A stretch of 12,747 nt of DNA from Candidatus Moraniibacteriota bacterium (GCA_003507475.1 DNVQ01000038.1:1-12747), one strand, 5' to 3'. Counted from the first letter of the stretch, positions 4,764-12,233 are shown. The notes: generated by a model not told the origin, from the sequence alone. A program made the numbers and translations.

Positions 4764-4877
4764 GTGAAAAAAACTCATAAAGTTATTCGAGGTGGTAGTG
4801 TGCGCAAAAAGACGGGATGTCCGTCCAGATGGAAATTAAGGAAAGAACACAAAGAAATAAAATATGCAAAAAGGTAA
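4764..4877 (+). CDS. 37-residue strongly basic protein, unknown
   Basis: The start is GTG at 4764, chosen because GGGAGG (4751-4756) sits 7 nt upstream; an in-frame ATG at 4665 has no ribosome site and would add an unlikely hydrophobic stretch. The resulting protein begins MKKTHKVIRGGSVRKK and is dominated by Lys and Arg, with a single Cys (residue 19) and few acidic residues, so it is likely to bind RNA, DNA or the ribosome. That role is inference from charge alone; I know no family. It forms a complete unit with its own promoter (4623-4650) and terminator (4884-4926). The small size leaves some doubt that it is translated, but promoter, ribosome site, stop and terminator all line up. Confidence 0.68.
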   Translation: MKKTHKVIRGGSVRKKTGCPSRWKLRKEHKEIKYAKR

Positions 4878-4883
4878 GAACTT

Positions 4884-4926
4884 GAGGCTGGCGACTAAAT
4901 TTTGTCGCTAGTCTCGAATTTTTTTT
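4884..4926 (+). terminator. Intrinsic terminator of the basic-protein gene
   Basis: Arms 4884-4895 and 4904-4915 give a 12-bp stem with two G-U pairs and an 8-nt loop, followed by eight T (4919-4926). It starts 6 nt after the stop codon. Confidence 0.88.
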
Positions 4927-4958
4927 ACATGGGGAATGTTTTAAATTTAAAAAAAAAC

Positions 4959-4990
4959 ACAGCCGAAGGGAAGTTTTTCCTTTCGGCTGT
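4959..4990 (-). terminator. Terminator of the coiled-coil gene, probably bidirectional
   Basis: Arms 4959-4972 and 4977-4990 form 14 bp with one irregular pair around GTTT. On the minus strand it is followed by a run of nine T and lies 23 nt past the stop at 5014. On the plus strand a run of seven T begins a few bases later, so it can also back up the terminator at 4884-4926. Confidence 0.85.
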
Positions 4991-5013
4991 TAACGTTTTT
5001 TTGGAGGTGATAA

Positions 5014-5268
5014 TTATATGAGATGAGAAATGCTTTCATTTCTTATCGCCTCAAGTTGAGACTTTAATAATTCTCTCTCTGTTTTGAGTTTTTCATTTTC
5101 CTCAAGTAGCTCAGTAATCTCTCTTTTTTGGCGCTTGTTTTTCTCCTTTAGGGCATTAAATTCTTCTTGTAGGGAAATTATCTCATCTTTGAGGGACTCT
5201 ATTATTTCAATGAGATTTTCTTCTTGTAGTTGCCCAATCTGTGTCTGTCTATTAGTACGCTCTGTCAT
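5014..5268 (-). CDS. Small coiled-coil protein, unknown
   Basis: An 84-residue soluble protein whose residues about 17-77 form a continuous Glu/Lys/Leu-rich heptad pattern without proline or glycine, a long parallel or antiparallel coiled coil. No catalytic motif, signal peptide or membrane helix is visible. The ATG at 5268 is preceded by GGAGAT about 8 nt upstream. It has a moderate promoter at 5325-5353 and a strong terminator at 4959-4990, so it is monocistronic and divergent from the mreB unit. The plus-strand Ser/Phe-rich frame opposite it is a shadow. A scaffold or septum/cytoskeleton role next to mreB is tempting but unproven; low-complexity coiled coils match many families by chance. 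Confidence 0.78.
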   Translation of the reverse strand: MTERTNRQTQIGQLQEENLIEIIESLKDEIISLQEEFNALKEKNKRQKREITELLEENEKLKTERELLKSQLEAIRNESISHLI

Positions 5269-5324
5269 CTAAGATTATCTCCTGAGAATTAATTATCAAT
5301 ATTCAACTAAAGCTATCAGCTATA

Positions 5325-5353
5325 AATGTAAATGTTTATTGTTTTTTAGTCAA
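5325..5353 (-). promoter_or_regulatory. Possible promoter of the coiled-coil gene
   Basis: Minus strand TTGACT (5348-5353), 17 nt, TACATT (5325-5330). The -35 is good and the -10 weak. It lies back to back with the mreB promoter. Confidence 0.5.
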
Positions 5354-5363
5354 ATTTTTTATT

Positions 5364-5392
5364 TTGACATTGAGGTCTAATCTTGGTATTAT
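5364..5392 (+). promoter_or_regulatory. Promoter of the mreB operon
   Basis: Perfect TTGACA (5364-5369), 17-nt spacer, TATTAT (5387-5392). The predicted start near 5400 leaves a leader of about 250 nt before the mreB ATG. Confidence 0.82.
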
Positions 5393-5399
5393 ATAAGAA

Positions 5400-5647
5400 A
5401 CTATTAAAATCTCGACGCAAAGTGAATCAAATACATGGGCTTGTCTGCTAAGGCCCTGAAGTTCTAGCTACAAAACTTCGCTTCAGCCTCGACGTATATG
5501 ATATGCCTAGGCTTCCAGCTCGTTTTTCGCTCAGAATTTCAGAGCTTTATCAAGACACGATATTTTAGACAGTTTCTGAGTAAAAATAAAAATAATTCTT
5601 TAAATAAAAGGCCTCTGAGTAACTATTTTTCTAGAGGATTTGTTTAT
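5400..5647 (+). promoter_or_regulatory. Long structured 5' leader of mreB
   Basis: This stretch of almost 250 nt is gene-free; a reading frame joined to mreB is open from 5498, but its residues do not resemble MreB. The first half is richer in G and C than its surroundings. It holds GGGCTT/AGGCCC (5437-5442, 5451-5456) and GAAGTT/AACTTC (5458-5463, 5474-5479) hairpins, a CTCGACG direct repeat (5411-5417, 5488-5494) and a TCTGAGTAA direct repeat (5575-5583, 5614-5622). CCTCT (5612-5616) can pair with AGAGG (5633-5637), covering the mreB Shine-Dalgarno. No known riboswitch class was recognised. Confidence 0.45.
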
Positions 5648-6736
5648 ATGTTTAAAAAAATTAGAAATGTGTATTTGAAGATAACAGGAAAGATTTTTGG
5701 GAAATTTTCTAAAGATATCGGAATCGATTTGGGTACAGCAAACACATTGGTATACGTGGGTGGAAAGGGAATCGTAATAAATGAGCCCAGCGTGGTGGCG
5801 ATAAATAAAAAAACAGGACAAATTTTGGCCATTGGAAAAAAAGCCAAGCAGATGGTGGGAAAAACTCCTAGCCATATCGTGGCTACTCGCCCGCTAGTGG
5901 ATGGAGTAATAAGTGATTTTGAGGTAACTGAGCAGATGTTGAGATATTTTATTGATAAAGTTCATCAGGATTCTTTTTCTATTTTACCTCGCCCGAGAGT
6001 GCTTATCGGGATACCGTCGGAGGTTACGGAGGTAGAGAAAAGAGCCGTAATTGATGCAGCAATTAGCGCAGGGGCAAGAGAGGCATATATTATTGATGAG
6101 CCCATGGCAGCAGCTATTGGTGCACATTTGCCCGTCACTACAGCAGCTGGAAATATGATAGTGGATATTGGCGGAGGAACGGCAGAAATAGCGGTGATCT
6201 CTTTGGGGGGAGTCGTTTCTTCCAGAAGTTTACGCATCGCCGGAGATGAAATGAACGAAGATATTGTGCGATATTGTAGAGATGAATTTAATTTGCTAAT
6301 TGGAGAAAGAACGGCTGAGGATATTAAAATCAGTATTGGAAGTGCTTATCCATTGGAGAAAAAACTTACCATGGATATAAGAGGAAGAGATTTGGTCAGT
6401 GGTCTTCCTAAAAAAATAAAAGTTAATGATGAGCAAATTAGAGAAGCCCTTTCTCGCTCTATAAGAATAATTGTAAATAATATTAAAATAATAATCGAAG
6501 ATACTCCTCCGGAATTGATTGCAGATATTATGCAGCGTGGAATAATTTTAGCCGGAGGCGGAAGCTTGATAAGAGGTTTGGATAACTTGATTGCCAATCA
6601 GACTGGGATATCCGTGCGCACGATGGAAGATCCTTTGACGGCTGTAGTGAGAGGAACAGGCATTGTTTTGGAAGATTTAGAATCGCTCAAGGAAGTTTTG
6701 GCAGCTAACCAATATGATGATAGTCCTCTTCGATAA
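5648..6736 (+). CDS. mreB: MreB, rod-shape-determining actin homologue
   Basis: A 362-residue actin-fold ATPase that forms filaments under the inner membrane and guides the elongation machinery. Phosphate-1 motif DLGTAN (27-32), phosphate-2 motif VDIGGGT (172-178) and adenosine motif LAGGGSLIRG (301-310) are intact, as is the IIDEPMAAAIG segment (148-158). The frame is open to 5498, but the start at 5648 is chosen: AGAGGA precedes it by 9 nt and the N-terminus then has the usual MFKK opening. About 24 residues precede the IDLGTAN block, longer than the roughly 15 of most MreB; they are basic and amphipathic and may bind the membrane. First gene of a seven-gene unit; mreC follows after 23 nt. 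Identity is very secure. Confidence 0.97.
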   Translation: MFKKIRNVYLKITGKIFGKFSKDIGIDLGTANTLVYVGGKGIVINEPSVVAINKKTGQILAIGKKAKQMVGKTPSHIVATRPLVDGVISDFEVTEQMLRYFIDKVHQDSFSILPRPRVLIGIPSEVTEVEKRAVIDAAISAGAREAYIIDEPMAAAIGAHLPVTTAAGNMIVDIGGGTAEIAVISLGGVVSSRSLRIAGDEMNEDIVRYCRDEFNLLIGERTAEDIKISIGSAYPLEKKLTMDIRGRDLVSGLPKKIKVNDEQIREALSRSIRIIVNNIKIIIEDTPPELIADIMQRGIILAGGGSLIRGLDNLIANQTGISVRTMEDPLTAVVRGTGIVLEDLESLKEVLAANQYDDSPLR

Positions 6737-6759
6737 AAATTAGTACGCTTTAATAAGCT

Positions 6760-7578
6760 ATGCCCACAAAATTTACTTCTAAAAAAATATTCAAAGTAAT
6801 AATGGTATGCCTGATAGCTACCTTATTAATATTTTGGAATCCAAATAATTTTTTTGGCGGAGTGAGAAATTTTTTTATAGGAGCGACTTTACCGGTACAA
6901 AAATTTTTTTCTACGAGCGCGGAGAAGGTTTATTCTTTTGGCGAAGCAATTTCTTCTATTGGAAAAATTAAAAAAGAAAATAAAAGTTTAATAGAGGAAA
7001 ATCTGAGATTAAAAGCTCAAAACGTAAAATTTGAGGATGTATTAAAAGAAAATGAAAATTTGCGCAATCAGTTAAATATTTTATCTAGAAAAGAATTTAA
7101 TTTGGAATCGGCGCGTATTATTGGAAAAGATATTTATAATAATAATAGTTGGATATTGATTGATAAGGGAAGAAAAAATGGATTAGAAAAAGGAATGACA
7201 GTGATAGTGGCTGATGGGATTTTGGTAGGCAAGGTTGAAGAGATTTTTGATTCGACAGCCAAGGTGGTTTTTATAACTGAAAAATCAATGAATATTAACG
7301 TAGAAACGGTAGAAACGGGTGCGGTGGGAATAGTTAAGGGAGATTATGGATTGGGATTGATTATGGATTTGGTTTTACAAACAGACGTTTTGAAGGTGGG
7401 AGACAAGATAATTACTTCAGATATAAGCCAGGATATTCCTAGGGGATTATTGGTTGGAGAGATAAAAGAAATTAGTTCAGCCGGAAATGACTTGTTTCAA
7501 AGAGCGGTTGTTTCTTTGCCGGTAGACTTTTTTAAATTAAGATTCGTTTTTGTAATTAAAAATGCCAATAATCAATGA
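6760..7578 (+). CDS. mreC: MreC, elongation-complex membrane protein
   Basis: A 272-residue bitopic protein: basic N-terminus, one membrane helix (about 9-27), a coiled coil (about 62-110) and the periplasm/extracellular beta-rich MreC core. The core has the typical ILIDKGRKNGLEKGMTVI block (132-149) followed by DGILVGKV. MreC links the cytoplasmic MreB filament to PBP2 and activates it. Length is normal. The ATG at 6760 has no Shine-Dalgarno. The stop overlaps the mreD start by ATGA (7575-7578), so the two are translationally coupled. Confidence 0.95.
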   Translation: MPTKFTSKKIFKVIMVCLIATLLIFWNPNNFFGGVRNFFIGATLPVQKFFSTSAEKVYSFGEAISSIGKIKKENKSLIEENLRLKAQNVKFEDVLKENENLRNQLNILSRKEFNLESARIIGKDIYNNNSWILIDKGRKNGLEKGMTVIVADGILVGKVEEIFDSTAKVVFITEKSMNINVETVETGAVGIVKGDYGLGLIMDLVLQTDVLKVGDKIITSDISQDIPRGLLVGEIKEISSAGNDLFQRAVVSLPVDFFKLRFVFVIKNANNQ

Positions 7579-8120
7579 AAAGTTTTTTATTAAGAATTTC
7601 GATAATTTTTTTAATTATTTTGGTTCAAATAAATTTTTTAGACTTGATTCTTTTAGAAAATAACTTAATTAATTTATCAATTTTAACCTTAATTAGCTGG
7701 ATAATTATCAGTGGTTTTGACAAAATGTGGCTTTGGATTGTGCTGCTGGGATTTTTTAATGATATATTTTTGATAGAAAAAATCGGCTCTAACGTGTTGT
7801 TTTTCACTCTTTTTGCATATTTGATTAGTTTTATTTCCAAAAGATTTATGATTGAAAGACGGTGGTCGGGATTTTTATTGGTAGTAATTTTTATTTTAAT
7901 GGGAAATTTTATGGGAAGTATTTTTAATAGTTTATTTTTTGACTTAAGTTCTTTTAAAGAAATTTTAATTCATAATACGATAAACTATTTCACAAACTGG
8001 GTAAGCCTTGTTTGGACAACTATTATTTCTGCAATATGTTTTTATATAATTTATACTTTTATAAATAAAATAGAAAAATATATAGAAAGAAGTGAAAATA
8101 GATTAAAAATATCTTTTTAA
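7575..8120 (+). CDS. mreD: MreD, integral membrane elongation protein
   Basis: A 181-residue, strongly hydrophobic protein with about five or six membrane helices (about 3-22, 29-47, 51-66, 72-89, 98-120, 140-165) and a short basic cytoplasmic tail. MreD is poorly conserved in sequence, so the call rests on length, topology and position between mreC and the PBP2 gene, as in most rod-shaped bacteria. It works with MreC to control PBP2/RodA. The 4-nt ATGA overlap with mreC fixes the start. No Shine-Dalgarno is seen; translation is probably by re-initiation after mreC. Confidence 0.88.
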   Translation: MKSFLLRISIIFLIILVQINFLDLILLENNLINLSILTLISWIIISGFDKMWLWIVLLGFFNDIFLIEKIGSNVLFFTLFAYLISFISKRFMIERRWSGFLLVVIFILMGNFMGSIFNSLFFDLSSFKEILIHNTINYFTNWVSLVWTTIISAICFYIIYTFINKIEKYIERSENRLKISF

Positions 8121-8138
8121 TTTTTCTAAATTTAATTT

Positions 8139-10010
8139 ATGAGATTTTTTAATAAACAATATAAATTAAAAACTTCCAAAGAAATTGATGAAATAGCTGA
8201 TTCAGTTTTATTAAGTGGTACAGAAGTGGGCAGAATAGAAGTGCCTTTTAATAAAAATTTATTAAATGTTTTTTGGCTTTTTATAATCTTATCTTTAGTA
8301 TTCCTTTTTTCCAGAACGGCTTTCCTTGCTATGGTTAAAGGTGAACATTATAGGGCAGTAGCAAAGGAGAACAGATTGAGATCGACTTATATAAAAGCTC
8401 CACGGGGAAAAATATTTGATCGTTCGGGAAATGTTTTGGTGTATAATATCCCAAGCTTGGATTTAATTATGGACATTCGCGGATTACAAAGCGGATTTGA
8501 GTTTTCTCCTGAGGCTTTGGAAAAAATTAAAAAGATATTTCCAGATAGATATGAGGAATTTTTGGAAAATTTAAAAAATAAAAATAAAGCAGAAAACTCC
8601 ATTTTGCTTTTGGAAAATATCAATCAAAAAGAGGCCCTGTTGGTAATGGAAAGTTATCAAAAACTTCCTGGAATCCAAGTGTCCAAAACAGCTATAAGAG
8701 ACTATACGGACAGTTTAATTTTTTCAAATATTATCGGATATGAGGGAAAAATTAAAAAAGAAGAGTTGGCGGAAAATCCAGAATACTTAATGACTGATTC
8801 AATCGGTAAAAAAGGTTTGGAGAAATATTATGAAAAAGAATTGCGGGGCGTGCATGGGAAAATTAATGTGGAGGTTGATTCTATGGGTCATGTGGTTAGA
8901 GAACTGGGAATAATTAATCCAGAGGCAGGCAGTGATTTGGTGCTCAATATTGATAGTCAATTGCAGAAAAAAATATTCGATAGTCTGTCTGGTGTTTTGG
9001 AAAAAGAAGAATTAAGGGCGGGTGCAGCCGTGGCGTTGGATCCTAGAAGTGGAGCTGTTCTAGCCATGGTAAGTATCCCTAGTTTTGATAACAATTTATT
9101 TTCCAAGGGAATTTCCAATGAAGATTATTCTAATCTTTTAAATAATGAAAGTAAGCCGATGTTTAATAGGGCGGTTTCTGGAGAATATGCTCCCGGTTCG
9201 ACCTTTAAGCCTGTAATGGCTTCAGCTGCTCTTACTGAGGGAGTGATAAATTCCAGTACTCAAATAGAGAGTAAAGGAGGGCTCAGTGTGGGAAGTTGGT
9301 TTTTTGGCGATTGGAAGGCGCATGGTTTCACGGATGTAAAAAGAGCCTTGGCGGTTTCAAGCGATGTTTTTTTCTATTCAGTGGGAGGAGGCTATGGATC
9401 AATTCGCGGAATAGGCATAGAAAATATAAAAAAATATGCTAATTTGTTCGGCTATGGTGAATTGTCTGGCGTAGATATTCCTGGAGAAGTAGGAGGTTTT
9501 ATTCCTACCAAAGAATGGAAGGAAGAAAAGTTTAAAGAGAATTGGTATATCGGAAATACTTATCATGCTTCTATTGGGCAGGGCTACATCACTGCCACAC
9601 CACTTCAAATAGCTAATAGCGTGTCGGTAGTGGCAAATGGCGGGACGCTTTATCGGCCAAGATTGGTTTCTCAAATTAAAAAATCAGATAAAACTCTTTA
9701 TAATAAATCAGAAATAATAAGAAGCGGATTTATAGCTCCTGATATTTTAAAAACAGTAAGAGAAGGTATGCGCATGACTGTTACGGAGGGGACGGCTCAG
9801 TTGCTTAAAGATCTTCCTGTAGAGGTGGCTGGCAAAACAGGTACGGCTCAATTTGGAAATGAGAAAAAAGCTCATGGTTGGTTTGTTTCTTTCGCTCCTT
9901 ATGAAAATCCAGAAATTGTAACGGTGGTTTTGGTGGAGGGCCAAGAAGAAGATGGATTTAATGCGGTACCAGTGACAAACGAGGTTTACAAGTGGTACTT
10001 TTCGCGGTAA
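8139..10010 (+). CDS. mrdA: Penicillin-binding protein 2, elongation transpeptidase
   Basis: A 623-residue class B PBP that cross-links peptidoglycan during cell elongation. A cytoplasmic N-terminal tail of about 40 residues precedes one membrane anchor (41-64). The pedestal begins with the RGKIFDRSG motif (89-97). The transpeptidase domain has all three active-site motifs: SxxK as STFK with S354 and K357, SxD as S407-S408-D409, and KTGTAQ (566-571). Length and motif order match PBP2/MrdA rather than PBP3/FtsI, and it follows mreD by 18 nt. The start lacks a Shine-Dalgarno. Its glycosyltransferase partner RodA is not downstream; a prenyl synthase gene follows after 38 nt. Likely a beta-lactam target by family. 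Confidence 0.95.
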   Translation: MRFFNKQYKLKTSKEIDEIADSVLLSGTEVGRIEVPFNKNLLNVFWLFIILSLVFLFSRTAFLAMVKGEHYRAVAKENRLRSTYIKAPRGKIFDRSGNVLVYNIPSLDLIMDIRGLQSGFEFSPEALEKIKKIFPDRYEEFLENLKNKNKAENSILLLENINQKEALLVMESYQKLPGIQVSKTAIRDYTDSLIFSNIIGYEGKIKKEELAENPEYLMTDSIGKKGLEKYYEKELRGVHGKINVEVDSMGHVVRELGIINPEAGSDLVLNIDSQLQKKIFDSLSGVLEKEELRAGAAVALDPRSGAVLAMVSIPSFDNNLFSKGISNEDYSNLLNNESKPMFNRAVSGEYAPGSTFKPVMASAALTEGVINSSTQIESKGGLSVGSWFFGDWKAHGFTDVKRALAVSSDVFFYSVGGGYGSIRGIGIENIKKYANLFGYGELSGVDIPGEVGGFIPTKEWKEEKFKENWYIGNTYHASIGQGYITATPLQIANSVSVVANGGTLYRPRLVSQIKKSDKTLYNKSEIIRSGFIAPDILKTVREGMRMTVTEGTAQLLKDLPVEVAGKTGTAQFGNEKKAHGWFVSFAPYENPEIVTVVLVEGQEEDGFNAVPVTNEVYKWYFSR

Positions 10011-10048
10011 GCTTGGAAAGAAATGAATTAAGCAGTTAAATTTTTTTT

Positions 10049-11119
10049 ATGGATATTAAAAATGAGTTAAAATTATTTCAAGAGAAGGTTAACCCGGAAT
10101 TAAAAATATTTTTTGATAAAAATATCGAAGACTCTAAGAAAAATAATTTTATAACTACTGAGGCTCTAAAGCAGGTAAAAAAAATAACGCTTTCTGGCGG
10201 AAAGAGATTGCGACCAGCCTTGATGTATTGGAGCTATAAGGGAGTAGGGGGTCAGAATGAAAAAGAAATTATCAAGACATCTATTAGTATTGAATTGATT
10301 CATATTTTTTTATTAATTCACGATGATATCATAGATAATGATTCCAAGCGGCATGGCGTAGAGACTATTCATGCTAAATATAATAAAATAGGAAAAATTA
10401 TTACCAAGAACAAAAGAGATTCTGTGCATTTTGGAAATTCAATGGGAATTGTGGTAGGAGATATAATAGGAGCATTGGGTAATCAGGTACTTTTCCAATC
10501 TAAGTTTGACGCCAAACTAGTGATAAAAGCTTTAAGTCAATTACAGAGCATTGTAGCTCGCGTGGCGGTGGGCGAGGCTCAAGATGTTTTTATTGAGCAT
10601 AAAAGGTCAGCCAGTGAAGAGGAAGTACTTGATATGTATAAAAATAAGACAGCCAAGTATACTGTGGAGGGCCCGTTGCACCTGGGAGCTATTTTGGGTG
10701 GTGCAAGTGATGAATTATTAAATAAAATTAGTAAATTTGCCGTTCCCGTGGGAGTCGCTTTTCAGATTCAAGATGATATTTTAGGGATTTTTGGTGATGA
10801 AGAAAAGATAGGTAAACCGATTGGTTCTGATATTCGAGAGGGTAAGCAAACTATTTTGGTGGTGAGAGCTTTAAAAAATGCCAATAAAAAACAAAAGGAA
10901 ACCCTGATTAAATTATTAGGTAAAAAAGATATTTCAAAAGATGAGGTTGAGGAATTTAGGGTAGTTATTCGAGAAACAGGAGCTTTAGATTATGCTAACG
11001 GTTTAGCTAAAAAATTAATAGAAGAAGGGAAGGGGGCCTTGAATGATGTTGGTTTCAATGAAGGGGCTCAAAAAACATTTTTAGCCTTAGCTGATTTTAT
11101 GGCCAAGAGAGAAATTTAG
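10049..11119 (+). CDS. Trans-polyprenyl diphosphate synthase, GGPP-synthase-like
   Basis: A 356-residue isoprenoid chain elongase that adds isopentenyl diphosphate units to an allylic diphosphate with Mg2+. Visible motifs are GKRLRP (51-56), the first Asp-rich motif DDIID (92-96), R101, GEAQD (175-179), K200-T201, FQ (238-239) and the second Asp motif DDILG with D250. F87 sits five residues before the first Asp and L88 four before it, with no insertion in the first motif; in known families this fits C20 (geranylgeranyl) synthases better than long-chain ones. The DDxxG form is usual in this subgroup, not a defect. No Shine-Dalgarno precedes the ATG. Placed between PBP2 and ispG in one unit. 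Product length is inference; an octaprenyl or undecaprenyl precursor role is possible. Confidence 0.9.
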   Translation: MDIKNELKLFQEKVNPELKIFFDKNIEDSKKNNFITTEALKQVKKITLSGGKRLRPALMYWSYKGVGGQNEKEIIKTSISIELIHIFLLIHDDIIDNDSKRHGVETIHAKYNKIGKIITKNKRDSVHFGNSMGIVVGDIIGALGNQVLFQSKFDAKLVIKALSQLQSIVARVAVGEAQDVFIEHKRSASEEEVLDMYKNKTAKYTVEGPLHLGAILGGASDELLNKISKFAVPVGVAFQIQDDILGIFGDEEKIGKPIGSDIREGKQTILVVRALKNANKKQKETLIKLLGKKDISKDEVEEFRVVIRETGALDYANGLAKKLIEEGKGALNDVGFNEGAQKTFLALADFMAKREI

Positions 11120-11143
11120 TTTTTTTAGAATTAAATTCTAATT

Positions 11144-11169
11144 ATCAGTTACCAAAAAGGGTTACTGAT
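11144..11169 (+). promoter_or_regulatory. Hairpin just before ispG
   Basis: ATCAGTTACC (11144-11153) pairs with GGTTACTGAT (11160-11169), ten positions with one T-T mismatch, loop AAAAAG. It ends 8 nt before the ispG ATG and has no T-run, so it may affect ispG translation or mRNA processing rather than termination. Confidence 0.4.
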
Positions 11170-11177
11170 TAAATATT

Positions 11178-12233
11178 ATGATAAAAAGAAAAAAAACCAG
11201 AAAAATTAAAATAGGCAATGTTTTCATTGGAGGGGATGCGCCAGTGGCTATTCAATCGATGTGTAACACTGATACACGGGATGTAGAAGCTACAGTAGCT
11301 CAGATTAAGGAGCTTATTCAGGCGGGTTGTGAGATAATTAGGGTGGCAGTACCAGACATGGAAGCCGCAAAGGCAATCGGTGAGATAAAGAAACAAATCA
11401 ATATTCCCATGGTCGCAGATATTCATTTTTCAGCTGAATACGCCATGGAGGCCATTCGTCAGGGAATAGATAAACTGAGAATTAACCCCGGCAATATAGG
11501 CGATGAAAGCAAGGTGGTGATGTTGGTAAAAGCTTGCAAGGAAAAAAATATTCCTATTCGAATTGGGATTAATGGTGGATCATTGGAGAAAGATATTCTT
11601 GAGAAATATAATAACGAAGTTACTCCCGAGGGGATGGTTGAATCAGCGATGCGCCATATAAAAATTTTAGAAAAAAATGATTTTTTTGATATTGCGATTT
11701 CCCTAAAAGCCAACGATGTAGAGAGAACTGTAGAAGCCTATCGTTTACTTTCTAAGGAAGTAGACTATCCATTGCATATTGGCATAACGGAGGCTGGAAC
11801 CGCTTTTCGCGGAACAATTTTATCTTCCGTGGGTTTTGGGATACTTTTGTATGATGGAATTGGAGATACTATTAGAGTTTCTTTGACCGCCAATCCGGTT
11901 GAGGAAATAAAAGTAGCGTGGGAAATATTAAAATCTTTGGGACTTAGAAAAAGAGGAATTTCTGTTACAAGTTGTCCTACTTGCGGAAGAACGCAAATTG
12001 ATATTATCAAATTAGCCAATAAAGTAGAAAAAATGCTAGATGGAATGGAAAAAGATATTCGGGTGGCAGTGATGGGTTGTGTCGTAAATGGTCCTGGAGA
12101 AGCTAGGGAAGCTGATTTGGCGATAGTGGGAGGAAAGGGTGTGGGATTAATTGTGAAGAAAGGAGAGATTATCAAAAAGGTGGATGAAAAAGATTTATTG
12201 GAAGAGTTTATGAAGGAAATAGAGAAGTTTTGA
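11178..12233 (+). CDS. ispG: IspG (GcpE), HMBPP synthase of the MEP pathway
   Basis: A 351-residue iron-sulfur enzyme that converts 2-C-methyl-D-erythritol 2,4-cyclodiphosphate to HMBPP, the penultimate step of the MEP isoprenoid route. The N-terminal TIM-barrel part shows GGDAPVAIQSM (18-28) and ADIHF (80-84). The C-terminal reductase-like part carries the [4Fe-4S] ligands C266 and C269 (SCPTCGRT), C301 (GCVVNGPGEA) and E308. These spacings equal those of the E. coli enzyme. Length fits the bacterial short form without the plant/chlamydial insert. The start has no Shine-Dalgarno and lies 8 nt after a hairpin. It supplies precursors for the prenyl synthase upstream. Identity is very secure. 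Confidence 0.97.
   Translation: MIKRKKTRKIKIGNVFIGGDAPVAIQSMCNTDTRDVEATVAQIKELIQAGCEIIRVAVPDMEAAKAIGEIKKQINIPMVADIHFSAEYAMEAIRQGIDKLRINPGNIGDESKVVMLVKACKEKNIPIRIGINGGSLEKDILEKYNNEVTPEGMVESAMRHIKILEKNDFFDIAISLKANDVERTVEAYRLLSKEVDYPLHIGITEAGTAFRGTILSSVGFGILLYDGIGDTIRVSLTANPVEEIKVAWEILKSLGLRKRGISVTSCPTCGRTQIDIIKLANKVEKMLDGMEKDIRVAVMGCVVNGPGEAREADLAIVGGKGVGLIVKKGEIIKKVDEKDLLEEFMKEIEKF

Noticed and set aside
5084-5272. Plus-strand Ser/Phe-rich frame opposite the coiled-coil gene
   Set aside because: Typical shadow of a Glu/Lys/Leu-rich coiled coil; no SD or promoter.
5498-5647. 50-codon N-terminal extension of MreB
   Set aside because: No MreB has such an extension to my knowledge, the residues do not resemble the family, and an SD precedes the ATG at 5648.
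10772-10800. Defective second Asp motif (DDxxG instead of DDxxD) in the prenyl synthase
   Set aside because: DDxxG followed by FGD is the normal form in a large subgroup of these synthases, so it is not a missing residue.
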